The notes below the pieces were generated by a model, which had not been told where the DNA came from, searched no databases, and saw only the letters and a list, made by a program, of their open reading frames with translations. The position numbers and the translations under genes are program-made. A DNA stretch of 14,809 bases from positions 1 to 14,809 of the forward strand of contig JBGSJN010000042.1 of assembly GCA_041741995.1 (NCBI GenBank). Reading direction: 5' to 3'. Positions 1-6,426 of this stretch are shown here, piece by piece. The stretch is from WTXA01 sp041741995 (GTDB lineage Bacteria; Bacillota; TC1). Position 1 is the stretch's first letter, and each line of letters begins with the position of its first letter.

Positions 1-87
1 GATGCCTCAGAACATGATGAAATTAAAAACAATAATAACGTAAAAGAGAGACTAAGTAAGTGGAAGCAGAATAATTATAGGGGGTAA
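1..87 (+). CDS. 3' end of an unidentified gene (partial)
   Basis: Frame 1 is open from the first base to a TAA at 85-87 and encodes 28 residues, ending in KERLSKWKQNNYRG. The tail is hydrophilic and lysine/asparagine rich, with no recognisable motif, so the product cannot be named. What supports it as a real gene end is its position: the stop lies 5 bp before the tautomerase start, and the tautomerase ribosome binding site (AGGGGG, 79-84) is embedded in its last codons. That is the usual layout of an operon junction. It could still be a chance open frame of 87 bases. Confidence 0.45.
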   Translation, partial: DASEHDEIKNNNNVKERLSKWKQNNYRG

Positions 88-92
88 TAGGA

Positions 93-335
93 ATGCCACA
101 TATTATAGTAAAACTCTGGACAGGTAAACCAGAAGAAAAGAAAAGACAATTAGCAGAAGAAATAAAGAAAATGACAGTAGATATATTAGGAACGCCAGAA
201 TCAAGTATATCAGTTGCCTTTGAAGAAACAACACCAGAAGACTGGCCTGAAAAAGTATATGGACCAGACATAATGAACAAGGAAGAAACCCTATATATTA
301 AACCAGGATATGTACCAGATATTTTCAAGAAATAG
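93..335 (+). CDS. 4-oxalocrotonate tautomerase family protein (PptA-like)
   Basis: This 80-residue cytoplasmic protein belongs to the tautomerase superfamily. Members use the amino-terminal proline, exposed after removal of Met1, as the catalytic base for keto-enol tautomerisation. The start reads MPHIIVKLW, so Pro2 is present. The segment SSISVAFEETTPEDW (around residues 37-51) and the KPGY near the C-terminus resemble E. coli PptA, which has SSISIALQQIQPESW and KPGY. The length (77-80) also matches PptA. The start is preceded by AGGGGG at 79-84. Its natural substrate is unknown. It sits between an unidentified gene (5 bp gap) and a LacI-type regulator (9 bp gap), so it is probably co-transcribed with both. 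A link to the downstream acyl-CoA genes is possible but is only inferred from proximity. Confidence 0.85.
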   Translation: MPHIIVKLWTGKPEEKKRQLAEEIKKMTVDILGTPESSISVAFEETTPEDWPEKVYGPDIMNKEETLYIKPGYVPDIFKK

Positions 336-344
336 AGGTAGACA

Positions 345-1352
345 ATGACCAAGAAAGACACTATAACCATACTAGAAATAGCTAAGATGTCAGGAGTAAA
401 CCCTTCAACTGTATCAAGAGTACTAAACCATCCAGAAATGGTAAATGAAAAAACCAGAGAAAGAGTAATGAGCTTTGTCAAGGAGTGTAACTACCAGCCA
501 AACCCCTTTGCTAGAGGACTGCAAACAAAAAGAAGTAAGATAGTAGCCCTTGTAGTTCCAAATTTTACAACTCTGTCCTTTGCTAATCTAGCCAGGGGTA
601 TACAAGAAAAACTAATGCAAAAAGACTATTCAATGGTAATATTTAGTTCTCACGAGGATGAGTTGCTAGAAAAAAAGATATGCCAAAAAATATCGGAACT
701 CCATATTGATGGTGTTATTTTTGCCTCATCCATGATGCCTAAATATGAAGAATTATCTATTGGGATTGCAAAAGTATTTATAGATAGGGATGGATCAAAG
801 GAAGGAATAGACACCTTCATATTAGACGTTGAAGGAGCCTTTGACAAATTAATTAAATACCTAGTTGACAAGGGACACACCAAAATAGGTTTTGTTGTTG
901 GAGACAAGGAATCCTTTGCAGGATTAAAGAAAGTATCTGCTTTTAAAAAAGCCATGATTAAATATGGACTAATAGTAGATGAAAATATGATTGCAGATGC
1001 ATTTTGGTCTTCCAAGGAAGGTTGGCTGGCAACTAAGAAGCTCTTGGAAAAGGGGAATAAACCTACAGCTATAGTAGCTGGTTCTGACACATTATCTGTT
1101 GGCGTTATTGGAGCCATAAGTTCTATGGGTTTGAAAGTGCCGAAAAATATTTCAGTAATAGGCTTTAACAACGAACCAGGAAGTGAATCTTTGAATCCTC
1201 CCTTAACTACTATGGAATATGATGACTATGGTATGGGACAAGAAGTAGCTGAAGCAATAATTGATAGAATAAACAATCCAGAACGTGACAATCTAATTAA
1301 AACATACACTATGAGCATAATTGAACGTAAAACAGTCAGAAGCCTTAATTGA
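345..1352 (+). CDS. LacI-family transcriptional regulator
   Basis: This is a 335-residue regulator of the usual LacI/GalR length. The N-terminal helix-turn-helix spans about residues 8-55, with ILEIAKMSGVNPSTVSRVLN followed by the hinge-helix region NPFARGLQTKRS. Residues about 62-335 form the periplasmic-binding-protein-like effector and dimerisation domain, including the family hallmarks ALVVPNFT, DGVIFASS and SVIGFNNEP. An AGAGGTAG ribosome binding site lies just upstream of the ATG. It is likely in the same transcript as the tautomerase. A perfect palindrome with a central CG, the type of site bound by this family, lies between this gene and the acyl-CoA dehydrogenase (1436-1451). The straightforward inference is that this protein represses the bcd-etf operon in response to an unknown ligand. 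CcpA is an alternative ligand for that site, and this protein could conceivably be a CcpA-like paralogue. Confidence 0.93.
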   Translation: MTKKDTITILEIAKMSGVNPSTVSRVLNHPEMVNEKTRERVMSFVKECNYQPNPFARGLQTKRSKIVALVVPNFTTLSFANLARGIQEKLMQKDYSMVIFSSHEDELLEKKICQKISELHIDGVIFASSMMPKYEELSIGIAKVFIDRDGSKEGIDTFILDVEGAFDKLIKYLVDKGHTKIGFVVGDKESFAGLKKVSAFKKAMIKYGLIVDENMIADAFWSSKEGWLATKKLLEKGNKPTAIVAGSDTLSVGVIGAISSMGLKVPKNISVIGFNNEPGSESLNPPLTTMEYDDYGMGQEVAEAIIDRINNPERDNLIKTYTMSIIERKTVRSLN

Positions 1353-1377
1353 CAAATAAAATCATATATGGTTAAAT
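1349..1377 (+). promoter_or_regulatory. candidate promoter for the acyl-CoA dehydrogenase operon
   Basis: TTGACA (1349-1354) is separated by 17 bp from TTAAAT (1372-1377). The -35 is a perfect consensus but overlaps the lacI stop codon, and the -10 matches only 4 of 6. The transcript would start near 1384, so the palindrome at 1436-1451 would lie about 50 bp downstream, where a repressor would act as a roadblock. Other start points in the AT-rich stretch 1400-1430 are possible. Confidence 0.4.
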
Positions 1378-1400
1378 AGAAATCAATAGAAGATTTCTAT
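1376..1400. repeat. 9-bp inverted repeat between lacI and bcd
   Basis: ATAGAAATC (1376-1384) and GATTTCTAT (1392-1400) are perfect inverted copies separated by 7 bp. There is no following U-tract, so a terminator is unlikely. It may be a hairpin in the bcd leader RNA or a second protein-binding site. Confidence 0.4.
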
Positions 1401-1435
1401 ATTTAAATTATGTAGAAATATTTTTTTACAGGGAA

Positions 1436-1451
1436 CTGCAAACGTTTGCAG
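1436..1451. promoter_or_regulatory. LacI/CcpA-type operator, perfect 16-bp palindrome
   Basis: The sequence CTGCAAACGTTTGCAG is a perfect palindrome centred on CG, the classic architecture of LacI/GalR-family operators. Its inner 14 bases also fit the core of the CcpA cre consensus (TGNAANCGNWWNCA). It ends 24 bp before the acyl-CoA dehydrogenase ATG and lies directly downstream of a LacI-family gene. Binding would be expected to block transcription of the bcd-etf operon. The sequence cannot say whether the local regulator or CcpA uses it. Confidence 0.8.
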
Positions 1452-1475
1452 CAATATATCAAGGAGCATGAATAA

Positions 1476-2615
1476 ATGGACTTTAACTTATCAAATACCC
1501 ACAAACTATTACAAGACTTCTACCAAAGATTTGCTGAAAAAGAAATAAAACCAATAGCAAGAAAAATGGATGAAGAAGAAAAATTTGATCTGGAACTACT
1601 GAAGAAAATGCAATCGGTAGGACTTTTTGGTATTCCATATTCAAAGGAATATGGAGGAGCTGGAGGAGACACTCTAGCCTACGCACTTTGCATGGAAGAA
1701 ATATCCAAAATTGATGCTAGTTCAGGTATAACCATATCAGTACACACCTCATTATGCTGTTCCTGTATTAACGACTTTGGAACAGAAGCGCAGAAGGAGA
1801 AATATCTAAGACCATTGATAGATGGAAGAATGATTGGCTGTTTTTCCCTAACAGAACCTAATGCAGGATCTGATGCAGGAGGTCAACAAACAAGCGCAAT
1901 ACTTGATGGAGATAGTTATCTATTAAATGGATCAAAAGTATTTACCACAAACTCAGGATTTGCGGACATCTTCATCATCTTTGCTGTAACCGACAAAGCT
2001 GCAGGAACAGATGGAATATCAGCATTTATAGTAGAAGCAGGAACTTCAGGACTAAGTGTAGGCGCAAGTATCCCAAGAATGGGAATCAGAGCCTCCTCAA
2101 ACTGTGAAGTAGCTATAAATAATGTGCGAGTGCCTGCTATCAACATGCTCCGTCGTGAAGGTGAAGGTTTTGAAATAGCCTTAAAAGCACTTGACGGTGG
2201 AAGAATAGGCATAGGAGCCCAATCAGTAGGTATAGCCCAAGGAGCATTAAATGAAGCTATGCACTATGTCAGAGAAAGAAAACAATTTGGCAAGCCAATA
2301 GCGGCTTTCCAAAATACCAAGTTCAAAATAGCGGAAATGCAAACTAAAATAGATGCTGCAAGACTACTGGTCTATAGAGCAGCAATGGCTAAGGATGCCA
2401 AGAAAGAATATAGCGATTTAGCAGCAATGTGTAAGCTTTTTGGGTCAGAAGTGGCTAATGAAGTCACCCGAGTATGTGTACAACTACTTGGTGGTTATGG
2501 TTATTCAAGAGAATATCCTGTAGAAAGAATGATGCGGGATGCCAAGATTACTGAAATTTATGAAGGAACCTCTGAGGTTATGAAAATGGTCATAGCTGGT
2601 TCCTTGAAGATATAG
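1476..2615 (+). CDS. bcd: acyl-CoA dehydrogenase (butyryl-CoA dehydrogenase type)
   Basis: This 379-residue FAD enzyme has the standard short-chain acyl-CoA dehydrogenase length. It reduces enoyl-CoA to acyl-CoA, or the reverse, with ETF as electron partner. Visible family motifs are CFSLTEPNAGSDAGG (FAD/substrate binding, around 122-136), the RKQFGKPIAAFQ region, QLLGGYGYSREYPVERMMRD, and the C-terminal TEIYEGTSEV. The glutamate of YEGT (Glu363) corresponds to the catalytic base of short-chain enzymes. AAGGAG (1461-1466) precedes the ATG at 1476; an out-of-frame ATG at 1468 is ignored. It is followed 13 bp later by etfB. This gene order matches clostridial butyryl-CoA and caffeyl-CoA reductase operons. 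Chain-length or substrate preference cannot be read with certainty, so the bcd name is by type and context. Glycine codons here are mostly GGA, unlike the crotonase part downstream. Confidence 0.92.
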   Translation: MDFNLSNTHKLLQDFYQRFAEKEIKPIARKMDEEEKFDLELLKKMQSVGLFGIPYSKEYGGAGGDTLAYALCMEEISKIDASSGITISVHTSLCCSCINDFGTEAQKEKYLRPLIDGRMIGCFSLTEPNAGSDAGGQQTSAILDGDSYLLNGSKVFTTNSGFADIFIIFAVTDKAAGTDGISAFIVEAGTSGLSVGASIPRMGIRASSNCEVAINNVRVPAINMLRREGEGFEIALKALDGGRIGIGAQSVGIAQGALNEAMHYVRERKQFGKPIAAFQNTKFKIAEMQTKIDAARLLVYRAAMAKDAKKEYSDLAAMCKLFGSEVANEVTRVCVQLLGGYGYSREYPVERMMRDAKITEIYEGTSEVMKMVIAGSLKI

Positions 2616-2628
2616 GGAGGGTAAGATT

Positions 2629-3435
2629 TTGAAAATATTAGTATGTATGAAACAAGTGCCAGATACCAGTGAAGTTACCCTTGACCCTGTAACAAATACC
2701 CTTATAAGAAAAGGAGTCAGAAGTATTATCAACCCTGACGATAAGGCTGGTATTGAAGCAGCACTAACATTAAGGGATGAAATTGGCAATAGTGAAGTTA
2801 TTGTAGTTTCCATGGGTCCCACACAGGCAGAAATCGCTTTAAGGGAAGCTTTGGCAATGGGTTGTGATGAAGCTTATCTAATATCAGATAGAAAATTTGG
2901 TGGTTCTGATACCTTGGCAACTTCCACAATACTCGCAGCAGCACTTAAAAAAATTGGGTTTGATTTAATAATAACTGGAAGACAAGCAATCGATGGAGAT
3001 ACAGCACAAGTTGGACCTCAAATAGCAGAACACCTTGGGATACCTCATGTGAGTTATTGTGAGGAGTTTTCATATGATGATGATGTTGATGCTGGAAAGT
3101 CAATGATTGTATTGAGGCAATTTGAAGATAGATATCATAAAATCAGAGTCAAATTCCCTTGTCTTCTAACAGCTATAAGCGGCTATAAGGAGCCTAGGTA
3201 TTTGACTGTAGCTGGTGTTTTTGATGCTGATAAAAAGGAGATAAGGCGCTTTGGATATGAGGAACTTAAAAATCTCTTAGATGAAAGTTGCATTGGACTT
3301 AAGGGTTCCCCGACAAAAGTAGTTAAATCCTATACCAAGGAACAAAAGTCACAAGGGACAGTCCTAAAGGGGCTAACTAATAATGAAGCTGTTGAAGCTA
3401 TAATGGCAAGATTAAAAGAAGGGCATATTATATAG
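2629..3435 (+). CDS. etfB: electron transfer flavoprotein subunit beta
   Basis: This 268-residue EtfB/FixA-family protein forms the ETF heterodimer with the next gene product. It starts MKILVCMKQVPDT, typical of the family. Residues 117-130 read GRQAIDGDTAQVGP, the version found in clostridial ETFs rather than the GKQAIDDDCNQTGQ-like version of mitochondrial ETF. Around 223-235 is GLKGSPTKVVKSY, the nucleotide-binding loop. By family knowledge, ETFs of this class that partner Bcd can bifurcate electrons from NADH to crotonyl-CoA and ferredoxin; that role is inferred here. The start is TTG at 2629, chosen because AGGGAGG (2614-2620) sits 8 bases upstream and the protein begins at the conserved first strand. 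Gaps of about 13 bp on either side indicate one operon. Confidence 0.93.
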   Translation: MKILVCMKQVPDTSEVTLDPVTNTLIRKGVRSIINPDDKAGIEAALTLRDEIGNSEVIVVSMGPTQAEIALREALAMGCDEAYLISDRKFGGSDTLATSTILAAALKKIGFDLIITGRQAIDGDTAQVGPQIAEHLGIPHVSYCEEFSYDDDVDAGKSMIVLRQFEDRYHKIRVKFPCLLTAISGYKEPRYLTVAGVFDADKKEIRRFGYEELKNLLDESCIGLKGSPTKVVKSYTKEQKSQGTVLKGLTNNEAVEAIMARLKEGHII

Positions 3436-3447
3436 GGGTGAATAATT

Positions 3448-5259
3448 TTGAGTAAAGATATATTTGTTTTCATAGAACAAAGAGATGGAAATATCCAAAA
3501 TGTCAGCTATGAACTAATAGGGGAAGCCAGCTCACTCGCCGAAGACCTAGGGCAGAAGGTCGTTGGTGTACTATTAGGAAGCGGGATTGAAGATAAAGCT
3601 GAGGCACTAATTGAATATGGTGCTGACGAAGTTATAGTTGTTGATCACAAGATACTTAAGGAATACATGACCGAACCCTATGCTAAAGCATTAACGGATA
3701 TTGTTTTAGATAGGGATCCAGAGATTCTACTAATTGGTGCTACATCAATTGGTAGAGATTTAGGACCTAGAATTTCTGCCAGGATAAAAACTGGACTAAC
3801 AGCTGATTGTACATCCGTGTTTATTGATCCAGAAACAAAGGATCTACATATGACCAGACCAGCATTTGGTGGCAATTTGATGGCAGTTATTCAATGTAGA
3901 AATCATAGACCACAAATGGCAACTATAAGACCAGGAGTTATGCAACCTATAGAACGGGACGAAAATAGAAAAGGAATTATTAATGTAGTTGATATTGATT
4001 TTTCAGGAATCGGAGATAGAGTTGAAATATTGGAAGTTATTAAGAAAGAGAAAAAAAGTTCTGATATTACTAAAGCAAAATATGTAGTTAGTGGTGGTCG
4101 TGGAGTAGGTAGTAAAGAAAACTTTGACAAGTTGAAAGAACTATCAGAAGTCATTGGTGGAGAAGTAGCTGGTTCAAGAGCTGCAGTTGAAGCCGGTTGG
4201 TTGGAGACAGAGAAACAAGTAGGACAGACTGGTAAGACAGTAAGACCAGATTTGTATCTGGCATGTGGTATTTCCGGTGCTATTCAACACGTAGCCGGGA
4301 TGGAAAATTCCGGTTTGGTAATTGGTATTAATAAAAATGATACTGCTCCTATTTTTGATGTGGCAGATCTTGGTATTGTTGGAGATGTAAATACAATATT
4401 ACCTCCACTAATATCTGCTATTAGGAAAGCTAAGGAGGAAGGTATGGATTATGTGGCTCCTTCTTCAAATAAGTATATGGGGATGGAGAATATTCTCTAT
4501 AATGTGAACAATGGAATTGGTTATTTAACTATAAATAGACCTAAATCCTTAAATGCGTTAAACAGGAAAACCCTTTTGGAAATTGGGGCTGTAGTTGAGA
4601 AGTTGGAAAAAGATGAGACTGTTCAGGTACTAATTGTCAGAGGTGCTGGTGGCAGGGCCTTTGTTGCTGGTGCTGATATTTCCTTAATGTTGGATATGGA
4701 TGAGGCGGAAGGTGAGGAAATCTCCAAACTTGCTCAGTCTGTTTTTTCTAGATTGAAGAATTTGCCTCAGGTTGTAATAGGGGCAATTAATGGTTATGCT
4801 CTTGGTGGTGGTAATGAGTTGGCAATGGCTTGTGATATAAGGGTGGCTAGTAGTAGAGCTAAGTTTGGTCAGCCTGAGGTTAAGCTAGGTCTTATTCCTG
4901 GTTTTGGTGGTACCCAGCGTCTTCAGAGGTTAGTTGGACAGGGATATTCCAAGGAGTTGATTTTTACTGGAGATATGATTAGTGCCGAAGAAGCTTATCG
5001 AATCGGGCTGGTTAGTAAGGTTGTGGCGCCTGAAGCTCTAAATAGGGTTGTTAATGACTTGGCTATGAGAATTATAAGCAATGGTATACAAGCTGTGAAA
5101 ATGGCCAAGAAAGCCATAAATGAAGGCGGCTGTGTTGATTTAGAAAATGGCCTGGCTGTTGAAAATAGAGAATGGACCAGTTGTTTTACAAATGATGAGT
5201 CCAAAGAGGGTATGTCAGCATTTGTTGAAAAAAGAAAACCTAGGTTTAAGGATTTTTAA
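3448..5259 (+). CDS. etfA: EtfA-crotonase fusion: ETF subunit alpha with C-terminal enoyl-CoA hydratase
   Basis: This 603-residue protein is nearly twice the normal EtfA length (about 330-340). Residues 1-332 are a complete EtfA: an N-terminal domain starting DIFVFIEQRDGN, then the FAD domain with LACGISGAIQHVAGM (271-285), GINKND, and DVADLGIVGDVNTILP. After a short linker, residues 346-603 are a complete crotonase: GRAFVAGADI (oxyanion-hole and CoA loop), LGGGNELAMACDI with Glu457, and FGQPEVKLGLIPGFGGTQR with Glu477. Glu457 and Glu477 are 20 residues apart, like the two catalytic glutamates (144/164) of rat enoyl-CoA hydratase. The fused enzyme would hydrate crotonyl-CoA next to Bcd. The start is TTG 3448, behind AGGGGTG (3434-3440). 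AAGGAGGA (4432-4439) and an in-frame ATG (4444) at the junction could yield a free 271-residue crotonase. A lost stop or assembly error at the junction is the alternative, although the frame is clean throughout. Confidence 0.92.
   Translation: MSKDIFVFIEQRDGNIQNVSYELIGEASSLAEDLGQKVVGVLLGSGIEDKAEALIEYGADEVIVVDHKILKEYMTEPYAKALTDIVLDRDPEILLIGATSIGRDLGPRISARIKTGLTADCTSVFIDPETKDLHMTRPAFGGNLMAVIQCRNHRPQMATIRPGVMQPIERDENRKGIINVVDIDFSGIGDRVEILEVIKKEKKSSDITKAKYVVSGGRGVGSKENFDKLKELSEVIGGEVAGSRAAVEAGWLETEKQVGQTGKTVRPDLYLACGISGAIQHVAGMENSGLVIGINKNDTAPIFDVADLGIVGDVNTILPPLISAIRKAKEEGMDYVAPSSNKYMGMENILYNVNNGIGYLTINRPKSLNALNRKTLLEIGAVVEKLEKDETVQVLIVRGAGGRAFVAGADISLMLDMDEAEGEEISKLAQSVFSRLKNLPQVVIGAINGYALGGGNELAMACDIRVASSRAKFGQPEVKLGLIPGFGGTQRLQRLVGQGYSKELIFTGDMISAEEAYRIGLVSKVVAPEALNRVVNDLAMRIISNGIQAVKMAKKAINEGGCVDLENGLAVENREWTSCFTNDESKEGMSAFVEKRKPRFKDF
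4432..4446 (+). promoter_or_regulatory. internal Shine-Dalgarno plus ATG at the EtfA/crotonase junction
   Basis: AAGGAGGA (4432-4439) lies 5 bases (measured from GGAGG) before an in-frame ATG at 4444-4446, codon 333 of the fusion. This is exactly where the EtfA domain ends. Two further in-frame ATGs follow at 4477 and 4483. Initiation here would give a stand-alone crotonase of about 271 residues. Lys-Glu-Glu codons can create such a match by chance, so actual use is unproven. Confidence 0.45.
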
Positions 5260-5271
5260 GGAGGAATAATA

Positions 5272-5814
5272 ATGGATTTTAAAGAATGTTTAAGTGGAAG
5301 AAGAAGTATTAGAAAGTTCAAGGATATTAAGGTTGAACATGAGGTTATTGAAAGGATAGTGGAGGGTGCTTCATTCTCTCCTTCCTGGAAAAATTCCCAG
5401 ACTGCCAGATATATTGTAGTAGAGGATAAAACTTTATTAAATAAGTTGGCTGACGATTGTGTCATGGGCTTTGAACATAATGCTAATATTATTAGAAATG
5501 CTCCAGCAGTGGTGCTTGTTTCTTATATAACTGGTCGTTGTGGTTATGATAAGGATGGTAATTATTCTACTAGCAAGGAAGATCGTTGGGAAATGTTTGA
5601 TGCTGGTGTTGCTTCACAATCTTTTTCTTTGGCAGCTTATGCTGAAGGTTTAGGATGTGTTATATTGGGTGTCTTTGACGATGATTTGGTAGCAAAAGCT
5701 GCTGGAATTCCAGAGGGACAAAAACTGGGTGCTATGTTGGCTTTAGGTTATCCTGATGAGGAACCAGCTATGCCAAAGCGTAAGAGTGTTGGGGAATTAG
5801 TTAGTTATAGATAA
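5272..5814 (+). CDS. nitroreductase-family FMN oxidoreductase
   Basis: This 180-residue protein is in the usual range for short nitroreductase-fold flavoenzymes, which use FMN and NAD(P)H to reduce nitro, quinone or other acceptors. The N-terminal RRSIRKFKD motif contacts the FMN phosphate. SPSWKNSQ (around 37-44) corresponds to the second FMN loop. DAGVASQSFSLAAYAEGLGC followed by VILGVFDD (around 111-139) is the conserved dimer/FMN helix and strand, and MLALGYPDEEP closes the fold. AAGGAGG (5258-5264) overlaps the stop of the etfA fusion, and the start follows 12 bp after that stop, so it is translationally and transcriptionally tied to the operon. The physiological substrate is unknown. 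Membership of an acyl-CoA/ETF operon suggests a flavin-based electron outlet, which is inference only. Confidence 0.9.
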   Translation: MDFKECLSGRRSIRKFKDIKVEHEVIERIVEGASFSPSWKNSQTARYIVVEDKTLLNKLADDCVMGFEHNANIIRNAPAVVLVSYITGRCGYDKDGNYSTSKEDRWEMFDAGVASQSFSLAAYAEGLGCVILGVFDDDLVAKAAGIPEGQKLGAMLALGYPDEEPAMPKRKSVGELVSYR

Positions 5815-5831
5815 GTGGTGTAATTATTATC

Positions 5832-5860
5832 TTGATAACCTATCAAAAAAGTAGTATTAT
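5832..5860 (+). promoter_or_regulatory. sigma-A type promoter of the rubredoxin-domain gene
   Basis: TTGATA (5832-5837), a 17-bp spacer and TATTAT (5855-5860) form a good vegetative promoter, giving a start near 5867. The -35 is part of a perfect inverted repeat TTGATA-ACC-TATCAA (5832-5846), which could be a repressor site. A third TATCAA half-site overlaps the -10 (5858-5863). Confidence 0.6.
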
Positions 5861-5903
5861 CAAATATACATAGAAGATTTTATTTTGAAAGGGGATTTTA
5901 ATT

Positions 5904-6233
5904 ATGTTATGGAAATGTAGTAGTTGTGGTTATATGCACGAAGATGACAATGCACCAGATGTTTGTCCTAAATGTGGAGCACCTAAGGAGAAGTTTGTAG
6001 CACTATCAGAAGAGGATGCTGAAAAAGTTTATACATCAGATCGTACCAATGATATTCATATGGAGATTATTGAACTATCTATGAAAATTGCTGATCTTGC
6101 CTTGGAAGGTATTGAAATAGATCTAGACCCTAATTGTGTATCTGTTTTTGCTAAAGCTTGTGATGAAGCATGGGTTATTAAACAAAGAAGCAAAGCAGAA
6201 ATTGCAGGTCATATGACAAAAGGAAAATGGTAA
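5904..6233 (+). CDS. rubredoxin-like domain protein with helical tail
   Basis: This 109-residue cytoplasmic protein has a short rubredoxin-type domain at residues 1-32: CSSCGY (Cys5, Cys8) and CPKCGAPKEKF (Cys21, Cys24). That is a four-cysteine iron site of the type found at the C-terminus of rubrerythrin. Here it stands at the N-terminus, without the di-iron ferritin-like domain. Residues 33-109 are predicted mainly helical, with SEEDAEKVY and MEIIELSMKIADLALEGIEI, and no further cysteine pair except a lone one in each of PNCVSV and KACDE. The likely role is one-electron transfer to a redox partner. The neighbouring nitroreductase and ETF genes are candidate partners by context only. AAAGGGGA precedes the ATG. 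It has its own promoter (5832-5860) and a strong terminator after it, so it is probably monocistronic. Confidence 0.85.
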   Translation: MLWKCSSCGYMHEDDNAPDVCPKCGAPKEKFVALSEEDAEKVYTSDRTNDIHMEIIELSMKIADLALEGIEIDLDPNCVSVFAKACDEAWVIKQRSKAEIAGHMTKGKW

Positions 6234-6259
6234 AAATCAATTTATTATAAAAAATAGGT

Positions 6260-6306
6260 AATTAAGACAAATTAAATTATTTTTAATTTGTCTTAATTTT
6301 TTATTT
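6260..6306 (+). terminator. rho-independent terminator after the rubredoxin-domain gene
   Basis: A perfect 17-bp inverted repeat (6260-6276 and 6282-6298) with a 5-base loop is followed by TTTTATTTT. The stem begins AATTAAGACA. It is nearly symmetrical in its A/T flanks, so it could work in both directions, but genes lie in + orientation on both sides. Confidence 0.88.
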
Positions 6307-6426
6307 TCTTTACTTTTAGTGAAATTTTATATAAAATAAAGTTGAGAAAGAATATATTAAATTTAGCATAATAATAAAATAAATTGACTTGTCCATAATA
6401 TATATTCCGAAAAAGGAGGGTTGAAA

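Noticed and set aside
5832..5846. FNR box
   Set aside because: The half-sites fit TTGAT/ATCAA but the spacer is 5 bp, not 4, and no Crp/Fnr gene is in the window; kept only as an unnamed inverted repeat.
6384..6406. Promoter TTGACT/TATATT before the Tad-like gene
   Set aside because: The spacer is only 11 bp, too short for a sigma-A promoter.
6421..6426. TTG at 6421 as start of the Tad-like protein
   Set aside because: It directly abuts the GGAGGG site, leaving no spacing; the ATG at 6427 has a 6-base gap.
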